A stretch of 64,000 bases of DNA from assembly GCA_022827225.1 (NCBI GenBank), contig JAJDTJ010000016.1, positions 30,998 to 94,997 of the forward strand, written 5' to 3'. Position 1 is the first letter of the stretch. Each line of letters starts with the position of its first letter. Below are positions 46,111 through 56,600 of the stretch, one piece after another. Under the pieces are notes generated by a model. It saw only the letters and a program-made list of their open reading frames with translations, made no database searches and had not been told where the DNA came from. The stretch comes from Candidatus Poribacteria bacterium (GTDB lineage: Bacteria > Poribacteria > WGA-4E > WGA-3G). Both the position numbers and the translations under genes were made by a program.

Positions 46111-46509
46111 ATGAACAAACAGAAGCCTATCATTCTTAACCAAACAGAACTTGACTGGGAAACTTGGGACGATCCTGACCTTGCTGCCAAAAGTCCTGTC
46201 CGTTGGAAAATCCTCATATCCGGTGAACGCGGACCCAGCGCCCGACTCATCACTGGTATAGCAGAGATGGCTCCGGGGACCCTGCTTCCGCTCCATCACC
46301 ACGAACCTGAAGAGACGTATTATGTTATCAGCGGTGCCGGGTATGTGACAGTAGACGATCACGAAGCGTCACTCAGTCCGGGTGCCTCGGTTTTCATACC
46401 TTCTAATGCAAAGCATTCACTCCGTTGTACTGGAACCGAAAACCTTGTTTTTCTATTCACTTTCGCGGCGGACAGATTCGACGAAATCGTCTATCATTTT
46501 GATGCGTAG
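46111..46509 (+). CDS. Single-domain cupin protein
   Basis: The 132-residue product has one cupin barrel: PLHHHEPEETYYVISGAGYV holds the HxH..E metal motif, and SPGASVFIPSNAKHSLR the second. It is probably a small metal-binding protein or dioxygenase/isomerase-like enzyme. It starts eight bases after ilvD, so it is co-transcribed, but a link to branched-chain amino acids is not known. A MITE-like element follows it at 46520. Confidence 0.72.
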   Translation: MNKQKPIILNQTELDWETWDDPDLAAKSPVRWKILISGERGPSARLITGIAEMAPGTLLPLHHHEPEETYYVISGAGYVTVDDHEASLSPGASVFIPSNAKHSLRCTGTENLVFLFTFAADRFDEIVYHFDA

Positions 46510-46519
46510 TATTAGTTTT

Positions 46520-46642
46520 AGGACTTACGCAGGTTGCTTGTAGCATAGGAGACCGTTGGTTTCCTGTGCCCTGAGAACGCCTCTGTTTTTTCAGAGTTTA
46601 CCCGCTAATGAAGCACCATATCGTCAAAATTCCGTAAGTCCT
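46520..46642. mobile_element. MITE-like element with 10-bp terminal inverted repeats
   Basis: AGGACTTACG (46520-46529) and CGTAAGTCCT (46633-46642) are exact inverted termini around 103 bases without coding capacity. AGGACTTACGCA-type ends are used by several IS families in other bacteria. An internal hairpin GCATAGGAGACC/GGTTTCCTGTGC is present. No clear target duplication is visible. Confidence 0.65.
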
Positions 46643-46676
46643 GAGTTTGACAATTCTACGAGGATAAGTTATCAAC

Positions 46677-47666
46677 ATGCCAACATTAAAAACGACAGAC
46701 ACTAAACCCATTGTCTCCAATGCAGATGCCAGTCTGATGGACATCGGCGACGGTATCGTCCGACTTGAGTTGCATAGCAAACTGAATATCATAGAAGACG
46801 GAACACTGGAGATGTTCGATGCCGCGTTGGAGCAGGTCGAAGCGAATTACATAGGTATGGTTATCGCTACGGAGGCGAAACATTTTTCGGTCGGACTCAA
46901 CCTTATCCTTCTACTGGAACGCGCGAAGAACCAAAATTGGGACGCGATTTCGGGTACACTCCGTAAACTGCAAACCGTCTGTACAAGACTTCGGACGGCA
47001 TCAAAACCGGTCGTCGCGGCAACGGCGGGTATGGCACTCGGTGGCGGGTGCGAATTCACTCTCGGTGCGGATGCCGTCCAGGCTTACACTCAAAGCAATC
47101 TCGGTCTTGTTGAACTCCGCGTCGGATTGATTCCGGGGGGTGGCGGCACGAAGGAGATGGCACGCCGATGCTTAGAAGGACAAACACTACCGGCACCGAT
47201 TCAAAACCTGTTTCCGTCCATTAATAAGGCTTTCAATACAATCCGTGAGTCCACGGTCTCACAAGACGCGGCAGACGCAGTGGAACTCGGCTATCTCCGC
47301 CGCACAGATGGTATCTCATCGGATCAAGAAACATATATCGCGGATGCCAAGCAGCGCGTTCTCGCTATGCATACAGCAGGATACAACCCACCGGAACTGC
47401 AACAGATATTTGTCCTCGGCGAAGAAGGGATCGCTCGACTCAACTTACATACGCACCTCCTCCGACAGGCTGGCACTATTGATGTGTATACGCAATATCT
47501 CGCGAATCAATTGGCGTCCGTCCTCTGCGGTGGCAAACTTTCAACACCGCAATTCGTCTCCGAACAGTATCTGCTCGATCTGGAGCACGAGGTGTTCCTC
47601 AGTCTTTGTGGCGAGCAGGAGACACATACAAGGATAGAAGCGACGCTACAGAGGGGTAAAAAGTAA
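46677..47666 (+). CDS. Stand-alone FadN-type enoyl-CoA hydratase domain
   Basis: The 329-residue protein matches the C-terminal half of FadN-type 3-hydroxyacyl-CoA dehydrogenase/hydratase fusions, not a plain crotonase. Landmarks are SLMDIGDGIVRLELHSKLN, GMVIATEAKHFSVGLNLIL (oxyanion region), GMALGGGCEFTLGADAVQA and GLIPGGGGTKEMARRCLE. The dehydrogenase half, which normally precedes it by about 400 residues, is absent; the MITE-like element lies just upstream. It overlaps the thiolase gene by one base, as fadN-fadA pairs do. It probably hydrates enoyl-CoA, with the dehydrogenase encoded elsewhere or lost. Confidence 0.78.
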   Translation: MPTLKTTDTKPIVSNADASLMDIGDGIVRLELHSKLNIIEDGTLEMFDAALEQVEANYIGMVIATEAKHFSVGLNLILLLERAKNQNWDAISGTLRKLQTVCTRLRTASKPVVAATAGMALGGGCEFTLGADAVQAYTQSNLGLVELRVGLIPGGGGTKEMARRCLEGQTLPAPIQNLFPSINKAFNTIRESTVSQDAADAVELGYLRRTDGISSDQETYIADAKQRVLAMHTAGYNPPELQQIFVLGEEGIARLNLHTHLLRQAGTIDVYTQYLANQLASVLCGGKLSTPQFVSEQYLLDLEHEVFLSLCGEQETHTRIEATLQRGKK

Positions 47667-48865
47667 TGCAAGCGACACCGAGCGTGGTTATCGTATCCGC
47701 AGTGCGCACAGCCGTCGGAAAAGCAGGAAAAGGCACACTGAAACATACACGTCCAGATGAACTCGCCGCCGCTGTGCTTCGCGGTGCAGTTGAACGACTC
47801 CCACAACTTGACTTGGCAGCGATTGACGATGTCATCATCGGGTGCGCTACACACGAAGGCCCGCAGGGTTACAATATCGCTCGTTCCGCCAGTTTACGCG
47901 CGGAATTTCCTGTCTCTGTGCCTGCTATAACGATTAACCGTTTCTGTGCCTCCGGTTTAGAGACGATCGCAATGGGTACCGAACGGATTCTATCCGGACG
48001 TGCCGAGATTGTCGTTGCTGGCGGTGTAGAGAGCATGAGTCAGGTACCCTTCGGTGTTAACCTCTCGCCGAACCCGACGCTCATAGAACATGCACCCGAT
48101 ACCTATCTCAGTATGGGGTTGACCGCCGAAAATCTGGCGCAAAAATATAATATATCCCGCAGCGATCAGGACGCTTACGCGTATCAGAGCCACCGAAAAG
48201 CGATCACAGCGATTGATGCCGGAAAATTCCGTGAAGAAATCTTACCGATAAAAATAAAGGAGACACACCTCAACGCCGACGGCACGCCTGAGACTGTGAG
48301 TTCTGTCTTTGATACCGATGAAGGCCCCCGCCGAGATACCTCACCAGAGGCACTGGCATCTCTCAAACCTGCCTTTCATGTAGACGGCACGGTGACGGCA
48401 GGCAACGCTTCGCAGATGAGTGATGGTGCCGCCGCTGTTGTCCTAATGTCCGAGGCACGAGCGCAGGTAGAGGGTTACAAGCCAATGGCGCATTTTGTCA
48501 GTTATGCCACAGCGGGTGTCCCTCCCGAAATTATGGGAATCGGGCCGGTGCCTGCAATTCCGAAAGCACTCGCGTCAGCAGGGTTAACTTTGAACGATAT
48601 AGGGATCATAGAACTCAACGAAGCCTTTGCGGTACAGGCTCTCGCTGTCATTCGAGAGGCACAACTGCCGTCTGAAAAGGTGAATGTCAACGGGGGCGCT
48701 GTTGCCCTCGGACATCCGCTCGGTTGCACAGGAGCGAAACTCACTGTGAGTCTGATTAATGAGATGCACAGGCAGAATCACCGATACGGTATGGTAACGA
48801 TGTGTGTCGGCGGTGGTATGGGTGCTGCAGGCATTTTAGCCTGGTGCCAAGCAACCGATAATTGA
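47666..48865 (+). CDS. fadA: Acetyl-CoA C-acyltransferase (beta-oxidation thiolase)
   Basis: The 399-residue thiolase has the nucleophile in NRFCASGLETIAMG (Cys near residue 93). The other active-site motifs are NEAFAVQA, GGAVALGHPLGCTGA with the catalytic His, and CVGGGMGAAG with the second Cys. It performs the last step of fatty acid beta-oxidation, releasing acetyl-CoA. The ATG overlaps the stop of the preceding hydratase gene, so the two are coupled. The symbol fadA is used by function; fadI is also possible. Confidence 0.92.
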   Translation: MQATPSVVIVSAVRTAVGKAGKGTLKHTRPDELAAAVLRGAVERLPQLDLAAIDDVIIGCATHEGPQGYNIARSASLRAEFPVSVPAITINRFCASGLETIAMGTERILSGRAEIVVAGGVESMSQVPFGVNLSPNPTLIEHAPDTYLSMGLTAENLAQKYNISRSDQDAYAYQSHRKAITAIDAGKFREEILPIKIKETHLNADGTPETVSSVFDTDEGPRRDTSPEALASLKPAFHVDGTVTAGNASQMSDGAAAVVLMSEARAQVEGYKPMAHFVSYATAGVPPEIMGIGPVPAIPKALASAGLTLNDIGIIELNEAFAVQALAVIREAQLPSEKVNVNGGAVALGHPLGCTGAKLTVSLINEMHRQNHRYGMVTMCVGGGMGAAGILAWCQATDN

Positions 48866-48971
48866 GATCGCAAAATGGAAGGACGCGATTACTTGACGAA
48901 TATACAGAGAATCTCGTCAAAAACCAGATTGGCTTGCAAGGTCACTCTATACGGAGGTGAAAAAATAAAAA

Positions 48972-49988
48972 ATGCAAACGCATGTCTATCTCTCCATAGC
49001 AGGAGAAAACCGAATCGCTATTTACACATTTGATGCTTCTAACGGTAGCATTGAACTTCAAGAAAACATCAATGTCACGGGGTCTCCTGGTCCTTTAGCA
49101 CTCTCGCCGTGTGGCAACTATCTATATGCAGGGCTGCGGTCGAGTCGCGAAATCGCAAGTTTCCGCATTGAGGAAGAGGCGAAACGCCTCTCACACTTGC
49201 GAACGGTCAAACTTGATGCCGATACCTGTTATATCGCTCCGGACAAAACCGGCAATTTTCTGCTATCCGCCTATTACGGTGCGGGTAAGGTTACCGTTCA
49301 CGCAATCGGCGACGATAAAACCGTCCAAGGCGAACCGATTCAGACGGTCGAAACCGATATACACGCGCACTGCGTCGAGACCGATGCCTCAAACCGATAC
49401 GCCTTCGTACCGCACACTGTCCCTCGAAACGCGATCTATCAGTTCCATTTCGATGAAAAGACAGGCACGCTCACACAGAATATTATAGGAAACCTCAATC
49501 CGGGGGCACCAATCGGACCTCGGCACTTCTGTTTCCACCCGAGCAAACCGATCCTCTATTTCTCGAACGAAAATGGATCGAGTGTTTCGGCGTACAGGCT
49601 TCAAGAAGGAGGAGACCATCCGGGAATCTTAGCGGACTTACAAGAAGACCTCTCTACGCTTCCCGCGGATTTTGAGGAGAACAACACCTGCGCGCAAATT
49701 CACATCGACCCACAGGGGCAATTCCTTTATGTCTCCAATCGCGGACACGACAGCATCGCAGGATTCGCAATCGACGAAGATACCGGTAAACTCAGTGCCA
49801 TCGGGCATCAGCCGACCGAACCGACACCTCGCGTTTTCAACATTGATGGAACAGGCAATTTCCTTTTTGTCGGCGGTCAAGGGTCTGGCAAACTCGCCAC
49901 CTACCGTATCAACCGTCAGAGCGGAGAGTTGTCGTCACTTACCACTTACGCAGTCGGTGAAAACCCGATGTGGGTGCTTTTTATTTGA
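48972..49988 (+). CDS. Lactonase family protein (6-phosphogluconolactonase-like)
   Basis: The 338-residue protein is a seven-bladed propeller of the YbhE/lactonase family: IAIYTFDASNGSIELQE, SPCGNYLYAGLRSSREIASF, FCFHPSKPILYFSNENGSSV, and IDPQGQFLYVSNRGHDSIAG. Relatives hydrolyse 6-phosphogluconolactone or act as lactonases of other sugars. A full SD GGAGGTGA lies at 48953-48960, though 11 bases from the ATG. It ends 11 bases before tmk, so it may be the head of the tmk-holB operon. Confidence 0.85.
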   Translation: MQTHVYLSIAGENRIAIYTFDASNGSIELQENINVTGSPGPLALSPCGNYLYAGLRSSREIASFRIEEEAKRLSHLRTVKLDADTCYIAPDKTGNFLLSAYYGAGKVTVHAIGDDKTVQGEPIQTVETDIHAHCVETDASNRYAFVPHTVPRNAIYQFHFDEKTGTLTQNIIGNLNPGAPIGPRHFCFHPSKPILYFSNENGSSVSAYRLQEGGDHPGILADLQEDLSTLPADFEENNTCAQIHIDPQGQFLYVSNRGHDSIAGFAIDEDTGKLSAIGHQPTEPTPRVFNIDGTGNFLFVGGQGSGKLATYRINRQSGELSSLTTYAVGENPMWVLFI

Positions 49989-49999
49989 AAAGAGAGAAG

Positions 50000-50617
50000 A
50001 TGGTACAAAGGGGAACTTTTATTACATTTGAAGGTGTGGAAGGCGCAGGCAAAACCACACAGGCAGAACGGTTGGCAACTGCCCTCGGTCCAGACGTTGT
50101 CCTCACCCGTGAACCCGGCGGCACGCCTATCGCTGAACGGATTCGCGATATCTTTCTGACATCCGACGGAATAACACCGATGACTGAACTCCTATTGATG
50201 GCTGCGGCACGCGCACAGCACGTGGATGAACTCATACGTCCCGCACTGGAAGCGAATCGAATCGTTATCTGCGACAGGTTCACGGATGCCACTGTCGCTT
50301 ACCAAGGGTATCGCGGCGGCATTGATCTTGCGCTGATTCACCACTTAAATCGTGTCGCTACCGGCGGCTTGACCCCGGACATCACTTTTATCCTCGACCT
50401 GCCCCCGGCGATTGGCTTACAGAGACAGCAGAGCGGTAAAACGCATCGCGACCGTTTGGATAGAGAGCCTCTCGAACTACACAGAAAAGTCCGTGAAGGC
50501 TACCTATCCGCTGCGAAAGCAGCCCCAGAGCGTGTCAAATTGATAGATGCAACGCAGTCTCCTGATGCCGTTCATGCAGCGATCTTAACCAAATATCAAA
50601 ACTATCTATCACGGTAG
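50000..50617 (+). CDS. tmk: Thymidylate kinase
   Basis: From ATG 50000 (the frame is open from 49970) the product begins MVQRGTFITFEGVEGAGKTT, the P-loop of Tmk. RYxxxTxAYQG is seen as DRFTDATVAYQGYRGG, and EPGGTPIAERIRDIFL is also conserved. It phosphorylates dTMP to dTDP. The lid region (QSGKTHRDRLDREPLE) is of the usual type. It sits directly before holB, 20 bases away, as in many genomes. Confidence 0.94.
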   Translation: MVQRGTFITFEGVEGAGKTTQAERLATALGPDVVLTREPGGTPIAERIRDIFLTSDGITPMTELLLMAAARAQHVDELIRPALEANRIVICDRFTDATVAYQGYRGGIDLALIHHLNRVATGGLTPDITFILDLPPAIGLQRQQSGKTHRDRLDREPLELHRKVREGYLSAAKAAPERVKLIDATQSPDAVHAAILTKYQNYLSR

Positions 50618-50637
50618 AAGCATCTCTCGGAAGAAAA

Positions 50638-51594
50638 ATGCAAAACCCAATCATCGGACACCAACAGGTTATCGAACAACTCGAACATACCGTGGCATCG
50701 GATCGGATCGCCGGTGCCTACCTCTTCGTTGGACCGGTCGGTGTCGGAAAAGAGACGGTCGCACGTTATTTCGCACAACTCATCTTTTGTCAGCAAGACA
50801 TGGATTCACCTACGGCATGCGGGACGTGTCTTGCCTGTCGGAAGATGAATTCCGGGAACCATCCGGATCTACAGTTCATAGGACCTGAAGGGCGGCTACT
50901 GAAGATAGGACAAATTCGGGAGTTACAGAAACAAATTATCTACGAACCGCTCGAAGCGAGTCGGAAAGTCTACATCTTGACAGATGTGGATCGCATGACG
51001 GACGAGGCGGAGAACTGTCTGCTCAAGACGCTTGAAGAACCGCCAGCAGCCTCCGTTTTAATCCTCTTGACATCGAACGTCCGAGCATTGCTACCCACGA
51101 CGCGTTCCCGATGCCAAATCCTCCAATTTCATCCGATACCGTCACAAGAATTAGCCAAAATCTTGGTTGAACAGTTTTCGGTAGCACCGGAACAGGCGAC
51201 AGCCCTCGCGATTGCAGCGGATGGCGCGATCGGGACAGCGCTCACGCACCTCGAAAAAGGTGATGTCCACACGGAAGAAGTCCCAGAAATTCTCAAGGAG
51301 ACAGACCCTTTAGCCGCTTTCAGACTTGCCGAACACCTGAAAGATAACCCTGAAGCTTTAGGTGAGTTGGTCACATGGTATCGCGACCTGCTCTTTCTGC
51401 AACAAGGCGCGCCCATCGAATTAATAACGCATGTCCACTCTATTGCGGAACTCCAATACATTGTACCGCGCTACTCTCGGCTCCGTATACAGCAAGCCAT
51501 CCAGGTGGTCCTTGACACCAAATCCCTTATTGACAACACCAACACGAACGCCTCCCTCGCTTTAGAGGTAATGTGTTTGAAATTGCTCAAATGA
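50638..51594 (+). CDS. holB: DNA polymerase III delta-prime subunit
   Basis: The 318-residue protein is a clamp-loader delta' subunit. It has a P-loop-like GPVGVGKETVARYFA, the zinc ribbon with CGTCLAC, TDVDRMTDEAENCLLKTLEEP, and the sensor motif TRSRCQ. Walker A is degenerate (GVGKET), as in delta' proteins that do not hydrolyse ATP. With tau/gamma and delta it loads the sliding clamp. It follows tmk in the same transcript. Confidence 0.92.
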   Translation: MQNPIIGHQQVIEQLEHTVASDRIAGAYLFVGPVGVGKETVARYFAQLIFCQQDMDSPTACGTCLACRKMNSGNHPDLQFIGPEGRLLKIGQIRELQKQIIYEPLEASRKVYILTDVDRMTDEAENCLLKTLEEPPAASVLILLTSNVRALLPTTRSRCQILQFHPIPSQELAKILVEQFSVAPEQATALAIAADGAIGTALTHLEKGDVHTEEVPEILKETDPLAAFRLAEHLKDNPEALGELVTWYRDLLFLQQGAPIELITHVHSIAELQYIVPRYSRLRIQQAIQVVLDTKSLIDNTNTNASLALEVMCLKLLK

Positions 51595-51641
51595 CAACGA
51601 ACCGCCTACTGCTGATGGAAACCGATAGTCGAGAACGGAGA

Positions 51642-51670
51642 TTGACAAACAGCACTTCTCGTGGTATAAT
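51642..51670 (+). promoter_or_regulatory. metG: Consensus promoter for metG
   Basis: Perfect TTGACA, 17-base spacer and perfect TATAAT, ending 50 bases before the metG ATG. It shows the sigma70-like consensus used by this organism. Confidence 0.9.
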
Positions 51671-51719
51671 TTTTAGCATACGAATCAATTTTATTTAACT
51701 GGGGTCGAGAAAAAACGCA

Positions 51720-53615
51720 ATGAGTACATTTTACGTCACCACACCTATCTATTATGTCAACGGCGAACCGCACGCTGGACATGCCTATACGACTATTGTT
51801 GCCGATGCCCTCGCTCGCTATCACCGCATCAAAGGCGATGAGGTTTTCTTTCTCACAGGTGTTGATGAACACGGTGCAAACGTCCATAAAGCTGCTGAAA
51901 ACGAAGGCATTTCTCCGCAAGCTTATTGCGATAAAATGGCACCAACGTTTACCCAATTATGGGAACGTCTACACATCTCGAACGACATCTTCCTCCGCAC
52001 GACGAGCGATATGCACAAACGTGGCGTGAAAAAATTTCTGACTGCCCTTTACGACAGCGGAGATATCTACAAAGGTCCGTATGAAGGATACTATTGCCGC
52101 CCGTGCGAACGGTTTTTTCCTGAAAAAGAGCTAACAGACGAGAAAATCTGTCCGATTCATAAACTGCCGTTGGAATGGACGGAGGAAGAGAACTATTTCT
52201 TTAGACTTTCTAAGTACCAAGACAGATTACTGGCGCGTATACATGAAGACCCGCAATTTATCTATCCCGAAAGTCGACGCAATGAACTCTTGAACGTGCT
52301 GAAGTCTGGGTTGGAAGATATAAGTATATCTCGCTCCTCCGTTTCATGGGGAATTTCATTACCTTTTGATCCTGAGCATGTCATTTATGTCTGGATCGAA
52401 GCGTTGACGAATTACATGACGGCACTTGATTATGAAACCGAAGGTGAGCGGTACCAAACTTTTTGGCCCGCTGATGTCCACATGATGGCAAAGGAAATTA
52501 CCCGTTTTCACGCCCTGATTTGGCCTGCAATGTTAATGGCTGTTAATTTGCCGCTGCCGAGGCAAGTCGTTGCACATGGTTGGTTGACAAAGGACGGCGA
52601 GGCGTTGAGCAAAACGCGCGGCATCTTCATTGATATGGATGGTGACATCGCTACCTACGGGGTTGACGCATTCCGTTATTACCTTCTGCGCGAATTCAGT
52701 TTCGGTAACGATGGCGATTACCGTCCGGCTCGTTTGCACGCACGCTACAACGCCGACCTTGCCAACGATCTGGGGAACCTGCTCAATCGTGTTCTCGGTT
52801 TGGTCAACAAGAACTTTGAAGGGATTCCCGAACCGACAACACCGGGTGAATTTGATGCCGAAATCAAACAGATGGCGCAGACAACGGTAGATAAATTGGA
52901 CGCGCACTTAAAAGCCTTCGCTTTTGACGCTGCGTTGGAAACAATTTGGGAATTCGTCCGACGTATCAATCGCTATATCCAGCAGACCGAAGTCTGGACG
53001 CTCACGAAACCGGAAACCAGACCGAGGATGGGGACAATCCTTTACAACAGTTTGGAAGCACTCCGGCTCATCTCTGTACTGATTTCACCTTTTATCCCGG
53101 AAACTGCTGAAAAGATTCAGAAACAGATCGGTTTAGTGGCGTTTGATACTGTCGCAGAATGGGGACGTTTACCGGTAGGGTTAACTGTCAGTAGAGGCGA
53201 CCCTATTTTCCCGCGCCTTGATACGAAAAAGGAGAAACAACCGCAGCTGAAAGCGTCAGCCAAATCGAAGCAGAAGCAGGAACCGGAAACGACGGACTTG
53301 GTCTCCTTTGCCGATTTCCAGAAACTTGACCTGCGTGTCGCACGTGTCTTGGCTGCTGAACCTGTTGAAGGTGCTGACCGACTCCTCAAATTGCAGGTAG
53401 ACTTCGGCACTGAAAAACGACAGGTCGTCGCCGGAATCGCCGAACATTACACGTCAGATGCACTCATCGGCAAACAGGTGATCGTCGTCGCGAATTTAGA
53501 ACCCGCAACCATCCGTGGCATTGAATCACAGGGTATGATCCTTGCAGGAAGCGGTGACTCCGTTGTCCTGGCTACCCTTGAAAAAGAGATGCCGCTCGGC
53601 ACACAAGTAAGATAG
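51720..53615 (+). CDS. metG: Methionyl-tRNA synthetase
   Basis: The 631-residue enzyme has the HIGH-like motif PHAGHAYTTIVADALARY, the zinc-type insert YCRPCERFFPEKELTDEKIC, and the KMSKS variant ALSKTRG. The C-terminal 110 residues (from FADFQKLDLRVARVLAAEPV) form an EMAPII/Trbp111 tRNA-binding domain joined by a Lys/Gln-rich linker. It charges tRNA-Met. A consensus promoter lies upstream. The AddB-like gene starts three bases after its stop, probably co-transcribed. Confidence 0.95.
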   Translation: MSTFYVTTPIYYVNGEPHAGHAYTTIVADALARYHRIKGDEVFFLTGVDEHGANVHKAAENEGISPQAYCDKMAPTFTQLWERLHISNDIFLRTTSDMHKRGVKKFLTALYDSGDIYKGPYEGYYCRPCERFFPEKELTDEKICPIHKLPLEWTEEENYFFRLSKYQDRLLARIHEDPQFIYPESRRNELLNVLKSGLEDISISRSSVSWGISLPFDPEHVIYVWIEALTNYMTALDYETEGERYQTFWPADVHMMAKEITRFHALIWPAMLMAVNLPLPRQVVAHGWLTKDGEALSKTRGIFIDMDGDIATYGVDAFRYYLLREFSFGNDGDYRPARLHARYNADLANDLGNLLNRVLGLVNKNFEGIPEPTTPGEFDAEIKQMAQTTVDKLDAHLKAFAFDAALETIWEFVRRINRYIQQTEVWTLTKPETRPRMGTILYNSLEALRLISVLISPFIPETAEKIQKQIGLVAFDTVAEWGRLPVGLTVSRGDPIFPRLDTKKEKQPQLKASAKSKQKQEPETTDLVSFADFQKLDLRVARVLAAEPVEGADRLLKLQVDFGTEKRQVVAGIAEHYTSDALIGKQVIVVANLEPATIRGIESQGMILAGSGDSVVLATLEKEMPLGTQVR

Positions 53616-53618
53616 CAG

Positions 53619-56600
53619 GTGCGAACTGTGCGTCGCGACAAAATGCAAAATATAGAAGACCTTCTTAAAACGCGTATCCAAAACAATGAGGCGCACACTT
53701 TTACTGTCATTGTGCCGAACGATTCCGCACGTCTGAAACGTCAGCGCGAATTGGTCGGCTACCATCCAAATCGCGCGGTTGCCAACTTACGTGTGTATAC
53801 CAGTGTGGCGTTCGTTCGGAGGTTATACAGTCAAGCACATCCGTCGAGACAACACATCTCAGAAGGCATCCAAAGTCTCTGGCTCCACGAAATCGCGAAT
53901 CCTCAACCAGACAATCCGGATGCCCACCGTTATGATACATTTCGACCCAACCCAAACATTTCTGTCCCGGACAGCACGCTTTCCCTCGTCATAGATAAAA
54001 TTAAACACCTCAAAGAACGTGGTGAGACATCCGAAGACATTGCAGCAGACAATCCAACCAAGACCGGTCTTGCACGGATTTACAGTGATTACGAAACTAA
54101 ACTTGAAGACGGTTGGATAGATGAGCAGGGGAGACACCTATACCTTGCGAACAATTTCGAGCCAAAGTTTATGCGAAACGCATTTTATGGCGTTAACCTC
54201 GTTGTTGTTGAAGGGTTCACGGTTCTTTCTAAAGCCGACACTAAAATCTTAACGCGCATCGCCGAAATGCCGAATATAGAGATGTGGTTTCGTACCGATT
54301 ATGTGCCAGAGAATCAGGCACTTTATAAAAACATCGACGATATCGTCTCGCAATTTACAGAAGCGAACGCCATTATCGACCCTGACTATGAACGGGATCC
54401 CGATCGCCACAAAAATTTTTCCGAAAACCTGTTCCGCACAGAAACTGGCAGTGTAAATTCGGGAGCTGCTCCGGAGACAGCGTTTCAAATTAAAATGATG
54501 AGACCCGTCGATAGATCTGATGAGGTTGAACAGATTGCGTCTCTAATCCAAAAACGAGTTTCAGAAGGACACTGCAAGCTAAGTGACATCTGCGTTGCCT
54601 ACTACAATATCGGACAGTATCAGCAGCGCATTGCCGAAATCTTTCCTGCTTACGGTATTCCCTATTCACTCGGAGCGCGTGCGCCAATAACAAGGTCAGA
54701 AATCGTCAAATCGATCTTTTCTCATCTTTCATCAGATCGAACGCCTATGGGCATCGACTATTTCTCTGATGTTGAAAAGGCTTCAGATACAAACAGGTTC
54801 CACCCGAATGCGTTTCAGGAGTATGTTGACAAGCTACTCAAAAAGGGAGAGGTTGTTCGACGCGTTCTCAACCCGATGCTCGAAAAAAATAGCGAAATTG
54901 TTGAAGGCGAAGTAGAGGCGTACCGTCAATTCCAGAGGATTGTTACAGAACTCTGTAAGGTTTTAAGATCGGAAAGTGAGAAATCATATCCGCTGAGTGA
55001 ATATATTGACAAACTCCTCCGCATTGCGAGACATACAAACTATCACAAGAGAACATCAACGAAGGGCGAAACCGTCAAGATTGTCCCACTCGGTGAGCTG
55101 AGAAGTATGGCGTTCGATACCGTCTTTTTAGGTGATTTTGTAGAGAGCAGATTTCCAGCAAATTTTCGTCCCGATCCAATACTCCCAGAAATTCCGTATC
55201 GGGATGAAGAGGAGCAGCTATGCGATAATCGCTTTCTGTTCTACCGTGTACTCAAATCTTTTCGCGAGCAACTCTACCTTCTTATACCGAAGCGTGAAGG
55301 TGAAGCAGATCTAATTCCATCTCCGTTTCTCAGGCAATTAAAGGCGATTACTAACGTTGAAACTATCGAGCCTGTGCATCCTACACACGGCAGTGTTCCG
55401 AGTTTCCTTAGTACGTATGGCAGCCATGCATGGACAGCGGAGATATCTTCTAATAAACCGTTCCCCGGTAGTTTAACGAGCATACGTCCGCTAATAGATC
55501 ATGTTATTAAAGTTGAGAAGAGTCGTGAGAAAACGCACGAACATCTTGCCTATGAAGGGGTGTTAACAGCAGGAAAACTTTCTGAGGAGAGCCGAGATCA
55601 GTTGCAACGCCTCCACAACAAACACTATTCTGTCACAGAATTAGAATCTTACGCCAAGTGTCCGTTCCAGTACTTCGCCAATAAAGGTTTAAAACTGAGT
55701 ATTAAAGATGACGAATTAGAAGATGAGTTATCCAATTTGGAGAGAGGATCACTGCTCCACGAAGTTATCTTTACATTTTGCTACAATCGTCGCGAACGAG
55801 AATATCCATCTATAAGACAATGTACGAACGATGTTTTTGAAGAGGCAAAACGGCAATTGAACGATATTTTGGATAACGCCTCCGAAAATTACCGCCGCAA
55901 ACGGAATGAGCCTCCAGTCGGCGAAAATAATCTCTTTTGGGAAACTGACGTAGGGAAACTACGGGTGGCACTCTACAAATGGCTCGAAGCAGAACGGACG
56001 AATGATGTCCAGGGGCATCCATGCTATTTTGAAGTCGGTTTCGGACCCGAAGATAGGGAGAGACGGACTGAACTTAAAAGAGACCCGGAACTCAGTTGTA
56101 CGGAACCAATCTTTATCGGAGATGTCCGTATGGCTGGCAAGATAGATCGCATCGATATCGGCAACGGTGTATTTAATATTATCGACTATAAAACCGGCAG
56201 CTCCACGATTAGAATGCCAGAGATACTTAGCGGACAGAGTCTCCAACTCCCAGTTTATCTACAAATAGCGAAAGCGTTGTTGGAAAGTAAAGGGGTTAGC
56301 GGATTAAATCCTGCAGCAGGTCTCTATTATAAAATTAGGCTTAACGAATGCAAAGTTGAACTCGGTATTGGAGTGGAATCCGAAAACGGAAACGCTTATA
56401 AAAACTTCAACGGTAGCGATTGGAGACCCTGTGGTAAAACTAATGGGCAGTTAGTAAACGATGAGATTTTCGACGGCTTACTTTCACGCGTCAGTGGCTA
56501 CGTCCAACAATACGTTGACAGTATCTCTGAAGGCAAATTTCCGCTTATTACACGGGTTGAAACGTTCGTAGACGCAGTGGAAGAAGGCGATACCCCCATC

